A stretch of 64,000 bases of DNA from Verrucomicrobia bacterium LW23 (GTDB lineage: Bacteria > Verrucomicrobiota > Verrucomicrobiia > Methylacidiphilales > UBA1321). The first letter of the stretch is position 1, and each line of letters opens with the position of its first letter. The notes below the pieces were generated by a model that saw nothing but the letters and a program-made list of their open reading frames with translations, was not told where the DNA came from and made no database searches. The stretch is from NCBI GenBank assembly GCA_003054695.1, contig QAZA01000056.1:1-64000 (forward strand), in the 5' to 3' direction. Below, one piece after another: positions 49,332 through 57,916 of this stretch. A program made the translations under genes and the position numbers.

Positions 49332-49787
49332 TCAGCTCACGCTGAGGGTTTCGAGTTTGTCGGCCGGGAGCGACGTGAACATTTTGAGTCGGCGATTGAT
49401 TTGCTCGGCAACCTGCCAGAATGCCCGCTCCTGCCTGTCTGGTGCTCCTTCAACTGCGGCAGGGTCAGGCATGCTCCATGAGGCGAGGATCGGTTTGCCG
49501 GGCCAGTCCGGACAAGGCTCGAGCTCTTTGTCACAGAGGGTAATGATGAAATCGAACTTCGTGTCCCGGTACTCTTCCCAGGACTTGCTGCGAGCTTTGG
49601 AAACGTCGGCACCGTACTTTTCGGACAGGACTTTCAGCGCCAAGGGATGGGGAGACGGCCTGGGCTCGGAGCCCGCGCTGTGGCTCTCGAAATCGTGAGG
49701 TGCAATGCGACGAATCAGATGTTCGGCGATGATGCTGCGGGCGGAGTTACCTTTGCAAAGAAACAGGATTTTGAAGGGGGAGTTCAT
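49332..49787 (-). CDS. arsC: Arsenate reductase ArsC (LMW phosphatase fold), second copy
   Basis: A 151-residue ArsC with the P-loop LFLCKGNSARSIIAEHLIRR and the later FDFIITLCDKELEPCPDWPG and SWSMPDP segments. It resembles the ArsC half of the fusion at 40789-41631 more than the ArsC at 47203-47652. Its ATG lies within the end of the upstream arsR (four-base overlap). It likely uses thioredoxin or a related thiol for recycling. Confidence 0.88.
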   Translation of the reverse strand: MNSPFKILFLCKGNSARSIIAEHLIRRIAPHDFESHSAGSEPRPSPHPLALKVLSEKYGADVSKARSKSWEEYRDTKFDFIITLCDKELEPCPDWPGKPILASWSMPDPAAVEGAPDRQERAFWQVAEQINRRLKMFTSLPADKLETLSVS

Positions 49788-50155
49788 GAGCAGTCACAGG
49801 TTTTACTGGCGGCTTCATCCAGCCACGCCGCTTCATTCTCGCGGGCAGCCGGAAGCTTCTCGAGGTCCGAGCGAAAGACAGGATTCGTCTGAACACAGTC
49901 CTGAAGGCACTTCAGGTTCGTTTCCAGTTCTGCGGAAGGCTGGGCTGGCAGGCTGTAGATCATCCAGGCGCCCCGGCGCTTGCACTCCACGATCTCCCGC
50001 TTCCGCAGATAAGCCAGATGCTGCGAGACCTTCGTCTGGGGAACTTCCAGAATGTCCTGGAAATGGCAGACGCAAAGCGGTCCCTTGGTCAGCAGGTGGA
50101 TGATGCGAAGCCGGGTTTCGTCGCAGAAGCACTGGTAAATCTGGATGAGCTGCAT
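49784..50155 (-). CDS. arsR: ArsR-family arsenic repressor
   Basis: A 123-residue winged-helix repressor with arsenite ligands C28 and C30 in GPLCVCHFQDIL and the recognition helix TKVSQHLAYLRKREIV. It is close in sequence to the ArsR half of the fusion protein (IYQCFCDETRLRI is shared). The C-terminus ends KTCDCS, offering two more thiols. It is the first gene of the arsR-arsC-DUF6428-acr3-arsC operon and overlaps arsC. An operator-like site at 50165-50184 is directly upstream. Confidence 0.9.
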   Translation of the reverse strand: MQLIQIYQCFCDETRLRIIHLLTKGPLCVCHFQDILEVPQTKVSQHLAYLRKREIVECKRRGAWMIYSLPAQPSAELETNLKCLQDCVQTNPVFRSDLEKLPAARENEAAWLDEAASKTCDCS

Positions 50156-50164
50156 GCAGACAAT

Positions 50165-50184
50165 ATATGCGTGAAAACGAATAT
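50165..50184. promoter_or_regulatory. ArsR-type operator upstream of the main ars operon
   Basis: ATATGCGTGAAAACGAATAT has near-perfect arms ATATGCGT and ACGAATAT (7 of 8) and the same 20-base ATAT-N12-ATAT frame as the sites at 40629 and 41710. It lies nine bases before the arsR ATG on the minus strand and may also affect the divergent sigma-factor gene. A further ATATTC half-site follows near 50198. Confidence 0.5.
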
Positions 50185-50334
50185 GTGTAAAGAAGGATAT
50201 TCGAAAGAATGCATGCGCCTCGCGAGCTTATGGCATATTCTCCTCGGCAATCGCGCGCCCTTTTCTTGAAAATTTTATGCGTCCTTCAGTCGATTCCGGC
50301 GTCAATAAAGACAGCGCCCTTAGCCCCAAAATCC

Positions 50335-50916
50335 ATGACCGACAAATCCTTAAACAGCCCTGAGCTGCGACTTTCCCTGCTCAATTTTGTTCGGGCAAGA
50401 GTGCACGATTTCCATGCGGCTGAAGATCTGACTCAGGTCATCCTCATGCGAGCTGTTTCGAGCCGCGCTTACCTGAAAAGTGATGAAAGGCTGGAGGCAT
50501 GGCTTTTCCGAATTGCCCGAAACGTCATTTGTGATCATTACCGCAAGCCAGCGCGTACGACCTCACTTGATGATAAGGAATATCTCACCGGAGTGGTGGA
50601 GAACGGGCATCTGGACGAGGAAGACGCTCTGCTTCGCGAAAGGTTGGCTGCGTATGTGCGAGGAGTTGTGGAGGGGCTGCCGCTCCTGTATCGGGATGCA
50701 TTGCGGTTTACCGATTACGAAGGGCGCTCTCAGGTGCAGCTCGCCGAATCGGCTGGAATCACGGTGTCTGCGGCAAAATCCAGGGTGCAGCGTGCGCGTA
50801 AAGAGGTCCAAAAGATTATCGAAGCATGCTGTCACGTGGAAACCGATCGCTATGGCGATGTCGTGGAGATGCGGAAAAGGGAACCTTCCGGCAACAACAG
50901 CACGAAGTCCGCATAA
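50335..50916 (+). CDS. ECF sigma factor (SigZ-like)
   Basis: A 193-residue sigma-70 family protein. Region 2 is AAEDLTQVILMRAVSSRAYL followed by AWLFRIARNVICDHYRK. Region 4 is LPLLYRDALRFTDYEGRSQV to AAKSRVQRARKEVQ. The ending IIEACCHVETDRYGDVVEMR, with a CC pair, is typical of the SigZ group. The ATG at 50335 is chosen because the family N-terminus begins there; the frame is open further upstream. No anti-sigma gene is adjacent, so the C-terminal thiols might sense metal directly (inference). It is divergent from the ars operon and precedes the MerT-like gene. Confidence 0.8.
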   Translation: MTDKSLNSPELRLSLLNFVRARVHDFHAAEDLTQVILMRAVSSRAYLKSDERLEAWLFRIARNVICDHYRKPARTTSLDDKEYLTGVVENGHLDEEDALLRERLAAYVRGVVEGLPLLYRDALRFTDYEGRSQVQLAESAGITVSAAKSRVQRARKEVQKIIEACCHVETDRYGDVVEMRKREPSGNNSTKSA

Positions 50917-51007
50917 AAAAGTATGCGTCTTTTCGGAATGGAACGCGTCAGCGATGGTAAGCAGGCAGGCATCTGTCTTTATTCTGCCCAGCTCACTCAC
51001 CCTTTAT

Positions 51008-51628
51008 ATGTCAAAATTGTCTTTTTCTCTGGGAGGACTACTGGCCGCTCTATTGGCCTCCACTTGTTGCATAGCGCCATTGCTTTCGGGTGCTATATTA
51101 CTTGGATTAAGCACGTCGCAGATAACGCTTCTTGCAAGTATAAAGCCCTATTTGATGGCAGTTAGTCTGGGGTTGATTCTATATAGCCTGATACAGGCTT
51201 ACCGGCCAACTGTTGCAGCCAGATGTTGTAATGCGGGCAATGAATCTGCTCAACCTAAAGGCGGACTGGCGTTTTTTGGTTCAAAAGTGTTTCTGTGGTC
51301 CAGCGCAGTTGTTGCTGTTGTCATCTTGGCCTTGCCCTATACTTCATTCAGTATTGCATCAAATACGGATGATCCTCACAAATCGCAAGTTTTCATGAAC
51401 ACTAACGAGCATGAAGCAAAAACTTCGTTCATTCTTACAGGTATGAATAAGGAGTGCTGTGTCTCCCTTGTAGAAAACGCTTTGAGAGAAGGTGGTGGTA
51501 TAATCAGGATGGAGGCGGATATTTCCACGCAAAGGATAAACGTCTTCTATGACTCCACCAAGACAGACATTACTCGCCTTGAGACTGCGCTTAATAATAC
51601 TCCGTATAAAGCAACATTAATCCGGTAA
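51008..51628 (+). CDS. MerT-like membrane protein fused to an HMA domain
   Basis: A 206-residue protein. The first 110 residues have three membrane segments with a CC pair at 20-21 (LASTCCIAPLL) as in MerT mercury importers, and a second CC at 73-74. After a short linker, residues 140-206 are a ferredoxin-like heavy-metal domain where the usual GMxCxxC has become GMNKECC. Fusion of MerT and MerP is known (MerTP). No MerR or mercuric reductase is nearby, so mercury specificity is doubtful; an island-specific metal(loid) transporter is possible. Start at ATG 51008 begins the first helix. Confidence 0.72.
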   Translation: MSKLSFSLGGLLAALLASTCCIAPLLSGAILLGLSTSQITLLASIKPYLMAVSLGLILYSLIQAYRPTVAARCCNAGNESAQPKGGLAFFGSKVFLWSSAVVAVVILALPYTSFSIASNTDDPHKSQVFMNTNEHEAKTSFILTGMNKECCVSLVENALREGGGIIRMEADISTQRINVFYDSTKTDITRLETALNNTPYKATLIR

Positions 51629-51659
51629 GTTTGCTCCCTCGATTCAAACTTCTTTTTTT

Positions 51660-53081
51660 ATGAAATTACCCGTAGCAATTGTAGGAGCCGGTCCCGTTGG
51701 TCTGGCCGCAGCAGCTCACCTTTGGGAACGAGGCGAAACTCCGCTTGTACTGGAAGCTGGAAACTCGGTTGGCCACAGCGTTTTAAACTGGGCGCATGTC
51801 CGCATGTTTTCGCCCTGGCGCTACAATATGGATGCAGCAAGCAAGCGGTTGCTTGTCTCAACCGGCTGGATCGAGCCTGATGCAGATCATCTGCCAACAG
51901 GCGCCGAAATCGTGAAGCATTATCTTGAACCGCTGGCGCAACGCACCCCGCTGGCACCTCACATCAAACTCAACACTCGCGTTATCTCCATTTCTCGTCG
52001 TGGTCTCGACAAAGTCCGTTCGAAAGGCCGCGAATCTCAGCCATTCTCGATAAGGGCCACCAGCGCTGAGGGCGAGGAAACGGAATTCCTGGCGAAAGCA
52101 GTCATTGATGCCAGCGGCACCTGGCGGACACCGAACCCCATGGGTGCGATAGGAGAAGGGTGCGTGAGAGAAAGGATTGATTACGGTATCCCCGATGTTC
52201 TGGGTGCCAAACGAGCGGACTACGCCGGGTCCGAGATTGTCGTCGTGGGCAGCGGACACTCCGCCTTCAACGTCGTTCTGGATCTCCTTACGCTAAAGGA
52301 AGATGTACCGGAGACACTGATCCGCTGGGTGATGAGAAAGCAGTCCTTGGATAAAGTTTTCGGCGGAGGTGCCGCCGACGCGCTGCCGGCACGCGGAGCA
52401 CTTGGACAGAGGGCCCGCGATGCGGTCGCAAGCGGTGCTGTGGAGCTCATTACGCCGTTCACCATCAATCAACTATCTCGAACGGAACACGGTCAGGCCC
52501 TCATAAAAGGTGAGCTACCCACAGGGCCAAAGTCAGTGACCACCGACCGCATCGTTGTCACCACAGGTTTTCGTCCGGATCTGGATATCCTGCGCGAAGT
52601 TCGTCTGGAAATGGACCCGGCTCTTGAATCCGTCCGTGCGCTGGGCCCGTTGATTGATCCCAACGTCCATAGCTGCGGATCCGTTCGCCCCCACGGAGCC
52701 CGCGAGTTAGCCCACCCGGAAAAAGACTTCTACATCGTCGGGATGAAAAGCTATGGCCGGGCGCCCACATTCCTGATGGCGACTGGATATGAGCAAGTTC
52801 GGTCCGTAGTTGCGGAGCTGACGGGAGATCATGAAGCAGCGGAGCGAGTTGAACTGGATTTGCCAGAAACCGGCGTGTGTAGCCTTTCCGACAATGAAAA
52901 CGCGTCTGAAGCTGATGCAGAGCCGACATGCTGCGGCGAAACCTCCCAAAACAAGGAACAGTCTTGCTGCGGTAATTCAGCAGAAGCTATAACCGAATCT
53001 GGCCCGGCCAGTGATTGCACTGCTTCCTGCAATTCCACTCCCGTAAAGCCTGCTAAATCGCCTTCCGCCTGCTGCGGTTGA
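51660..53081 (+). CDS. FAD-dependent oxidoreductase with Cys-rich tail
   Basis: A 473-residue flavoprotein. An N-terminal FAD loop GAGPVGLAAAAHL and a second nucleotide loop VVVGSGHSAFNVVLDL near residue 195 give a two-dinucleotide-domain oxidoreductase or monooxygenase. The C-terminal 50 residues are Cys-rich (TCCGETSQ, SCCGNS, DCTASCNST, ACCG). Such proteins occur in ars operons and have been called ArsO-like, but substrate and reaction are unknown to me. It is followed 19 bases later by an MFS transporter, a likely functional pair that oxidises and exports one compound. Confidence 0.72.
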   Translation: MKLPVAIVGAGPVGLAAAAHLWERGETPLVLEAGNSVGHSVLNWAHVRMFSPWRYNMDAASKRLLVSTGWIEPDADHLPTGAEIVKHYLEPLAQRTPLAPHIKLNTRVISISRRGLDKVRSKGRESQPFSIRATSAEGEETEFLAKAVIDASGTWRTPNPMGAIGEGCVRERIDYGIPDVLGAKRADYAGSEIVVVGSGHSAFNVVLDLLTLKEDVPETLIRWVMRKQSLDKVFGGGAADALPARGALGQRARDAVASGAVELITPFTINQLSRTEHGQALIKGELPTGPKSVTTDRIVVTTGFRPDLDILREVRLEMDPALESVRALGPLIDPNVHSCGSVRPHGARELAHPEKDFYIVGMKSYGRAPTFLMATGYEQVRSVVAELTGDHEAAERVELDLPETGVCSLSDNENASEADAEPTCCGETSQNKEQSCCGNSAEAITESGPASDCTASCNSTPVKPAKSPSACCG

Positions 53082-53100
53082 CGCTTCTCCCCTCATCCCG

Positions 53101-54336
53101 TTGGCAAAAGAGATTACAGAGAATTCCCTGCGCAAATCGCCACAGACTCCGGACCTTCCATGGGGATTAGCCTGGCGAATCGCGATAGGCCAGATTGTGG
53201 CCTGGGGAACCCTTTTCTATGGCTTTTCAGTCATAGCCGGTCCGATGGAAACCAGCACCGGCTGGTCCAGGCAGTTCATCAATGCTGGCTTGTCACTGGG
53301 GCTGCTGGTATGGGGAATCGGCGCAGCTCCAGTAGGTGCGTGGATACAGCGCTTCGGAGGACGTGGCGTCATGACGCTGGGCTCATTGGTCGGCGGCCTG
53401 GCGCTGATCCTCATGGGCACTTGGGTTAACCCTGTCGTGTATGTAGCGTGCTGGATCGCATTGGGGGCGGGCATGGCCGCCCTTCTTTACGAGCCGGCAT
53501 TTGCGGTCATTACCGTAGCTTTCCATTCCCACTACAAAAGGGGAATAATCCTCATTACCCTCGTGGCAGGGCTGGCGAGCTCCGTCTTCATTCCTGCTTC
53601 CGACTATCTGGTAAAGCTCTGGGACTGGCAACACACTCTGGTTGTCCTGGGTCTCATTCAGCTCATCGTCGGCGTGCCCCTGCACTATTTTGGTATGCCA
53701 CAGGGCCTGATCTCCGAAGTGCAGGACAATTCATTTCAGGCGCCGTTGCATCTTCGCTTCAAAAATTGGCTGGCAGGACTTGGCCACGAGCTGACCGACC
53801 GAAAATTCATCGGCCTGGCATTCTGGTTCTCCACGCACGCCGCAGCTTTCTCCGGACTGACATTCCTGCTCATTCCGATGAACAAGAATCTGGCCTTCGA
53901 TCCGTCAACCCTCATGTTTGCCATTGCGCTCATCGGGCCCATGCAGGTTACGGGACGCCTGGTGCTGGCTTTCTATGGAGAACACTTTTCAGCGATACAG
54001 GTAGGTGCGTGGGCGATGACTTCCCTCATCATCGCCGCCGGTTTACTGATGATCCAGCCTCCCTCTGTCGCCGCGCTTTTTCTTTTTGCCGTGCTCTACG
54101 GTACAGGCAACGGCCTGATGACCATCGTTAAGGGTACGGCAGTGGCAGAGCTTTTTGGCAGAGAGCGATATGCCGAGCTAAACGGATTGCTCGCAGCCCC
54201 GGCAGTCTTGGCAAAAGCCGGTTCACCGCTGGCACTGGCCGCGCTGTGGTCAGCGACGGATAACCCGAGGGTGGCGATTGGATCGGTAATTGTCCTCTTG
54301 CTGGCTGGTTTTCTGGGCCTTCTCAGCGCGAGGTGA
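53101..54336 (+). CDS. MFS transporter paired with the flavoprotein
   Basis: A 411-residue major-facilitator protein with about twelve membrane segments (for example WRIAIGQIVAWGTLFYGFSV, AGLSLGLLVWGIGAAPVGAW). The central loop (about 205-235) is cytoplasmic and polar. It begins at TTG 53101, close behind the flavoprotein gene. In ars islands such MFS proteins export arsenicals or related compounds, but the substrate here is not evident from sequence. It converges on the TSUP gene. Confidence 0.75.
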   Translation: MAKEITENSLRKSPQTPDLPWGLAWRIAIGQIVAWGTLFYGFSVIAGPMETSTGWSRQFINAGLSLGLLVWGIGAAPVGAWIQRFGGRGVMTLGSLVGGLALILMGTWVNPVVYVACWIALGAGMAALLYEPAFAVITVAFHSHYKRGIILITLVAGLASSVFIPASDYLVKLWDWQHTLVVLGLIQLIVGVPLHYFGMPQGLISEVQDNSFQAPLHLRFKNWLAGLGHELTDRKFIGLAFWFSTHAAAFSGLTFLLIPMNKNLAFDPSTLMFAIALIGPMQVTGRLVLAFYGEHFSAIQVGAWAMTSLIIAAGLLMIQPPSVAALFLFAVLYGTGNGLMTIVKGTAVAELFGRERYAELNGLLAAPAVLAKAGSPLALAALWSATDNPRVAIGSVIVLLLAGFLGLLSAR

Positions 54337-54371
54337 AGAAACGCCTGATGCGAGGCCTCTGCCTGGGAACG

Positions 54372-55109
54372 TCAAAAAAGGATAAGTTTGAATCCAGCAA
54401 TAAGAAGGATAAATCCCAGTATGCGTTGGATGGCCCAGGCTGGAAGGTAAGCCGCACCCAGCTGAGAGCCCACCGCCCCTCCTGACACTGCGGCCAGCGC
54501 CAGGAACGGCAGGTAAGCAGGCAGATGCCGGGTCGTAGCCAGGTGACCAGCCAAAGTTGCCAGGGAATTCAGAAGGATGAACGCAGCTGACATTCCGGCC
54601 GCTGACTTTGTGGAAGCCCAGCGCCAGAAGAGCATAAGCGGGGTGATAAGAACACCACCGCCCATACCGGTGAGACCGGACAAGAGACCGATGGTTCCCC
54701 CTGATGCCAGAGCGGACGTAAACTGCGGCGGAGCAACGGTTCCTTCATCTGCTGGCCTACGAACGAAGAAAGGTAAGGCTGCGGTGAGCAGAAGCACGCC
54801 CAAAAGCAGATTAAACGCTCGTACGGGAAGCGTGATTGCTCCACCTAGTGCTGCAGCCGGGATGGAAGCAAGAGCAAATGGCCAAAGTAAGCTCCATGAG
54901 ATGTATCCGGCCTGATAAAACCGGACAACTACGATCATGGAGACAAGAATGTTAAGGATAAGCGCCGTGGATTTGAGAGAGTCTGGAGCCAGGCCAAACA
55001 ATGCCATTGCCGCAATAAATCCCGAAGCCCCCGCTTGTCCGGCAGATGAGTAAAGAAGTGCCACCAGAAAAAGGGAGACGCACAACAATGTCAGATTAAG
55101 CGGAGACAT
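54372..55109 (-). CDS. TSUP-family permease (TauE/SafE-like)
   Basis: A 245-residue membrane protein with about eight hydrophobic segments and the family's two related halves. One is near the start (LYSSAGQAGASGFIAAMALF), the other in the middle (GTIGLLSGLTGMGGGVLITP). TSUP proteins move sulfite, sulfonates or other small anions. In metal islands they often accompany thiol chemistry, but the substrate here is unknown. It is a single gene with its own 96-base upstream region. Confidence 0.75.
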   Translation of the reverse strand: MSPLNLTLLCVSLFLVALLYSSAGQAGASGFIAAMALFGLAPDSLKSTALILNILVSMIVVVRFYQAGYISWSLLWPFALASIPAAALGGAITLPVRAFNLLLGVLLLTAALPFFVRRPADEGTVAPPQFTSALASGGTIGLLSGLTGMGGGVLITPLMLFWRWASTKSAAGMSAAFILLNSLATLAGHLATTRHLPAYLPFLALAAVSGGAVGSQLGAAYLPAWAIQRILGFILLIAGFKLILF

Positions 55110-55205
55110 CCAGGATCATAGTGCATTAACTTCGTCTGGCCACACTTGTCAAATGTAGATGGTATTTGCGCCCAATTCCACGTAGATGACGTCGCGACAA
55201 ACCTG

Positions 55206-55559
55206 CTAGTGAATAGCTACTCCGCATTCAACCGGAGTGCCGGAGACTTTGCAGGCCAGCACACTGTCTACCCCTTTGCCAGGCCGCTTTTTCTGGATCA
55301 TCGTGTGGCATTTGATGTCGGAGCTGGCCCGCGCCACGGTGTTGCGGCCCTTCGAGTGGGTCTCGTAGATTCTCGTGACGGGAGTTGGCTTCATCATTTC
55401 GCATTGATCAAGCGGCCTGGTATATTTGGGATCGGGAAAAGCAGGGGAGCCAGTGGGAGTGATGCGATTGGCCTTTGAAGTCTCGCCAACTCCGGCATTC
55501 GCGGGAGAGGCCATGAGGATGAGCAAAGTTAAGGCTAAGAGGCCCTGAAGTAATTTCAT
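55206..55559 (-). CDS. Exported protein of unknown function
   Basis: A 117-residue protein with a clear signal peptide (MKLLQGLLALTLLILMASPA, cleaved near ANA). The mature part has three cysteines (QCEMMKPTP, IKCHTMI, LACKVSG), a terminal VECGVAIH and many basic residues. AAAGGAAC before ATG 55559 supports this start rather than the longer frame. I do not recognise it. It follows the P-type ATPase gene on the same strand and may be a periplasmic helper in metal handling. Confidence 0.6.
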   Translation of the reverse strand: MKLLQGLLALTLLILMASPANAGVGETSKANRITPTGSPAFPDPKYTRPLDQCEMMKPTPVTRIYETHSKGRNTVARASSDIKCHTMIQKKRPGKGVDSVLACKVSGTPVECGVAIH

Positions 55560-55633
55560 GTGTTCCTTTGTCGAGACGCAATGTTTCGAGGCATCGGTCT
55601 CTGATTGTGAAACGAGAAATACGAGGCAACCCC

Positions 55634-57901
55634 TCATGAATTATCCTCTGGAGTTTGTAATAGTCGAAGTGCATTGGCGATGACCAGAAGCGTGGCGCCG
55701 GTATCAGCTGCGATGGCAAGCCAAAGGCTGGTGTAGCCGATTAGCGCGAGGATCAGGAAAACGGCCTTGATGACGAGTGAGAACACAATATTGAACTGGA
55801 TAATGCCGAGTGTCTTGCGACCGAGGACCACAGCGTCGGCCACTTTGCTTAGGTCGTCTTTCATCAGGGCCATATCGGCAGTTTCCAGGGCCGTATCGGT
55901 TCCCGTGCCCATGGCGATGCCGACCGTGGCAGCGGCCATAGCAGGCGCGTCGTTGACGCCGTCTCCAATCATGCCGACATGCTTGCCTTCCTTAATCATT
56001 GCTTTTACCCACTCGATTTTCTGATCGGGCAGGAGATCTCCCATCGCTTTGTCGATGCCGGCCTTTTTGGCAATCGCATCGGCGGTACGCTGATTGTCGC
56101 CACTCAGCATCACAATCTGCTTGATGCCGGCAGCATGCAGGGCCTTGACGGATTCGGCTGCGTTGGAACGAATCTCGTCGCCCACGGCCAGTACTCCGAG
56201 GACTTCACCCTTGTCTTCCTGATTCGGCTTTCTGCCGACGACGACCACCGAGTACGCTTCCGCTTCGATCTCTGCGAGTTTGCGCTCAAGCTCCGGACTG
56301 CAAACTTTGAGGTCGTGAGCAAGTCGATGATTGCCGACGAAATAAGGCTGACCGTCAATATCTGCTTCAGCACCTCGTCCTGTCCTGGCCTGATAGTTGG
56401 TGCTGCGCGGGAAGTTGATACCCTTCTCCTTTGCGTAGGCAATGACTGCCTGAGCAAGCGGATGCTCGGAATGACTGTCGATACTGGCCGCGATACTCAC
56501 GATGCGCTTTTCATCTGACTCGGCTTCCGAGACCACTTTGACAACGCGAGGCTTTCCTTCGGTTATCGTGCCGGTCTTATCGACGGCCAGAGCGTTGAGA
56601 CGTCCCACAGCTTCAAGAACAACCCCTCCCTTGATGAGCACGCCCCGCCGTGCCATTGCCGTAAGTCCGCTCACCACCGAAACCGGTGTTGAGATGACGA
56701 GAGCGCAAGGGCATGCGATTACCAGCAAAACAAGACCCTTATAGATCCAAGTCATCCATTCCCAATGGAGCAGCAGCGGCGGCAGGATGGCCACGAGGAT
56801 AGCCAGAACCATCACGGAAGGTGTGTAATATCGCGCGAAAACATCAACAAACTGCTGTGACGGAGCTTTCTGGGACTGGGCTTCCTCAACAAGGTGGATG
56901 ATCTTGGATAGAGTGGTGTCTGAATAAGCTTTGGTCGCCTTCACCTCCAAAGAGCCTGTGCCATTGATAGTGCCGCCGAAAACGCTGTCGCCTTCCTTCT
57001 TTTCGACAGGCATGGATTCGCCAGTGATGGGAGCCTGGTTGATGCTGGAATTACCACTGGTTACCACGCCATCCAGAGGCACGCGGGAGCCGGATTTGAC
57101 ATAGAAGATCGTACCAACCTCGACTTCTGCCACGGGGACCTCGCGAGTGGAATCACCGTCTTTGACCATTGCCGTTTCCGGAGCGAGCTTCATTAGCGAC
57201 TGGATAGCCTTACGGGCGCGGGCCAGGCTAAACGCCTCAAGCAGCTCGGAAAGCGAGAACAGAAAGGCAACCGCGGCACCTTCTGAGTACTCCTGGATGA
57301 TCACCGCGCCGATGACCGCCACGGTCATCAGTACATTCATATCGAGTGAGAACCGGCGCAGGGCTCCGATGGCTTTGGGTACGATGAACCAGCCTCCTGC
57401 GATTATGGCGGCGAAGAAGGCGGAGTCTGCAACCCATGCAGGAGCAACGGACGTCCACTGCAACACCAGCCCGATTCCGGTAAGAGCTCCGGAAATCCAT
57501 ACAGCCATCTGGCGGTAGTATCTGGAGCGCTCGAGGTCAGCGTCGTCGTCGCCTCCAGTCTTATTGGCGGGTGATGCGGTAAGCCCTGCTTTGCTGATCG
57601 CCTTGATAAGCCCGGCCTCGTCAACGGAATCGTCGTGATTGACGGTCACTTTGCCGCCCATCAGGTTTACCTTAATTTCCTTTATCCCCTTGATCGGGCG
57701 AAGTTCATTCTGCAGCGCAGCGACTTCGTCGGCGCAATCCATTCCTGCCACCTTTAAGGTGGTTTCCCGACTGGCCTTTACGTCATCATTAAGCTTGATG
57801 CTACTGGGCACATCGTCGTGATTGTGATCGTGTCCATCTTTAGCATCATGTTGATGATTGTCGTCGCACTTGCAGGAATCGCAATTCTTAGATGGTTCCA
57901 T
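55634..57901 (-). CDS. P1B-type heavy-metal-exporting ATPase (Zn/Cd/Pb type)
   Basis: A 755-residue pump. The start is a Cys- and His-rich stretch (NCDSCKCDDNHQHDAKDGHD) followed by an HMA domain with GMDCADE, where the second Cys of the usual GMxCxxC is replaced by Glu. Eight membrane segments carry the CPC metal site (ACPCALVISTP). Catalytic parts are ITGESMPV, DKTGTITEG, SEHPLAQA and GDGVNDAPA. CPC with Glu/His-rich N-terminus favours divalent Zn/Cd/Pb over Cu. It follows the retropepsin-like gene by 15 bases on the same strand. Confidence 0.88.
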   Translation of the reverse strand: MEPSKNCDSCKCDDNHQHDAKDGHDHNHDDVPSSIKLNDDVKASRETTLKVAGMDCADEVAALQNELRPIKGIKEIKVNLMGGKVTVNHDDSVDEAGLIKAISKAGLTASPANKTGGDDDADLERSRYYRQMAVWISGALTGIGLVLQWTSVAPAWVADSAFFAAIIAGGWFIVPKAIGALRRFSLDMNVLMTVAVIGAVIIQEYSEGAAVAFLFSLSELLEAFSLARARKAIQSLMKLAPETAMVKDGDSTREVPVAEVEVGTIFYVKSGSRVPLDGVVTSGNSSINQAPITGESMPVEKKEGDSVFGGTINGTGSLEVKATKAYSDTTLSKIIHLVEEAQSQKAPSQQFVDVFARYYTPSVMVLAILVAILPPLLLHWEWMTWIYKGLVLLVIACPCALVISTPVSVVSGLTAMARRGVLIKGGVVLEAVGRLNALAVDKTGTITEGKPRVVKVVSEAESDEKRIVSIAASIDSHSEHPLAQAVIAYAKEKGINFPRSTNYQARTGRGAEADIDGQPYFVGNHRLAHDLKVCSPELERKLAEIEAEAYSVVVVGRKPNQEDKGEVLGVLAVGDEIRSNAAESVKALHAAGIKQIVMLSGDNQRTADAIAKKAGIDKAMGDLLPDQKIEWVKAMIKEGKHVGMIGDGVNDAPAMAAATVGIAMGTGTDTALETADMALMKDDLSKVADAVVLGRKTLGIIQFNIVFSLVIKAVFLILALIGYTSLWLAIAADTGATLLVIANALRLLQTPEDNS

Positions 57902-57916
57902 ATATAGATTTCAGTG

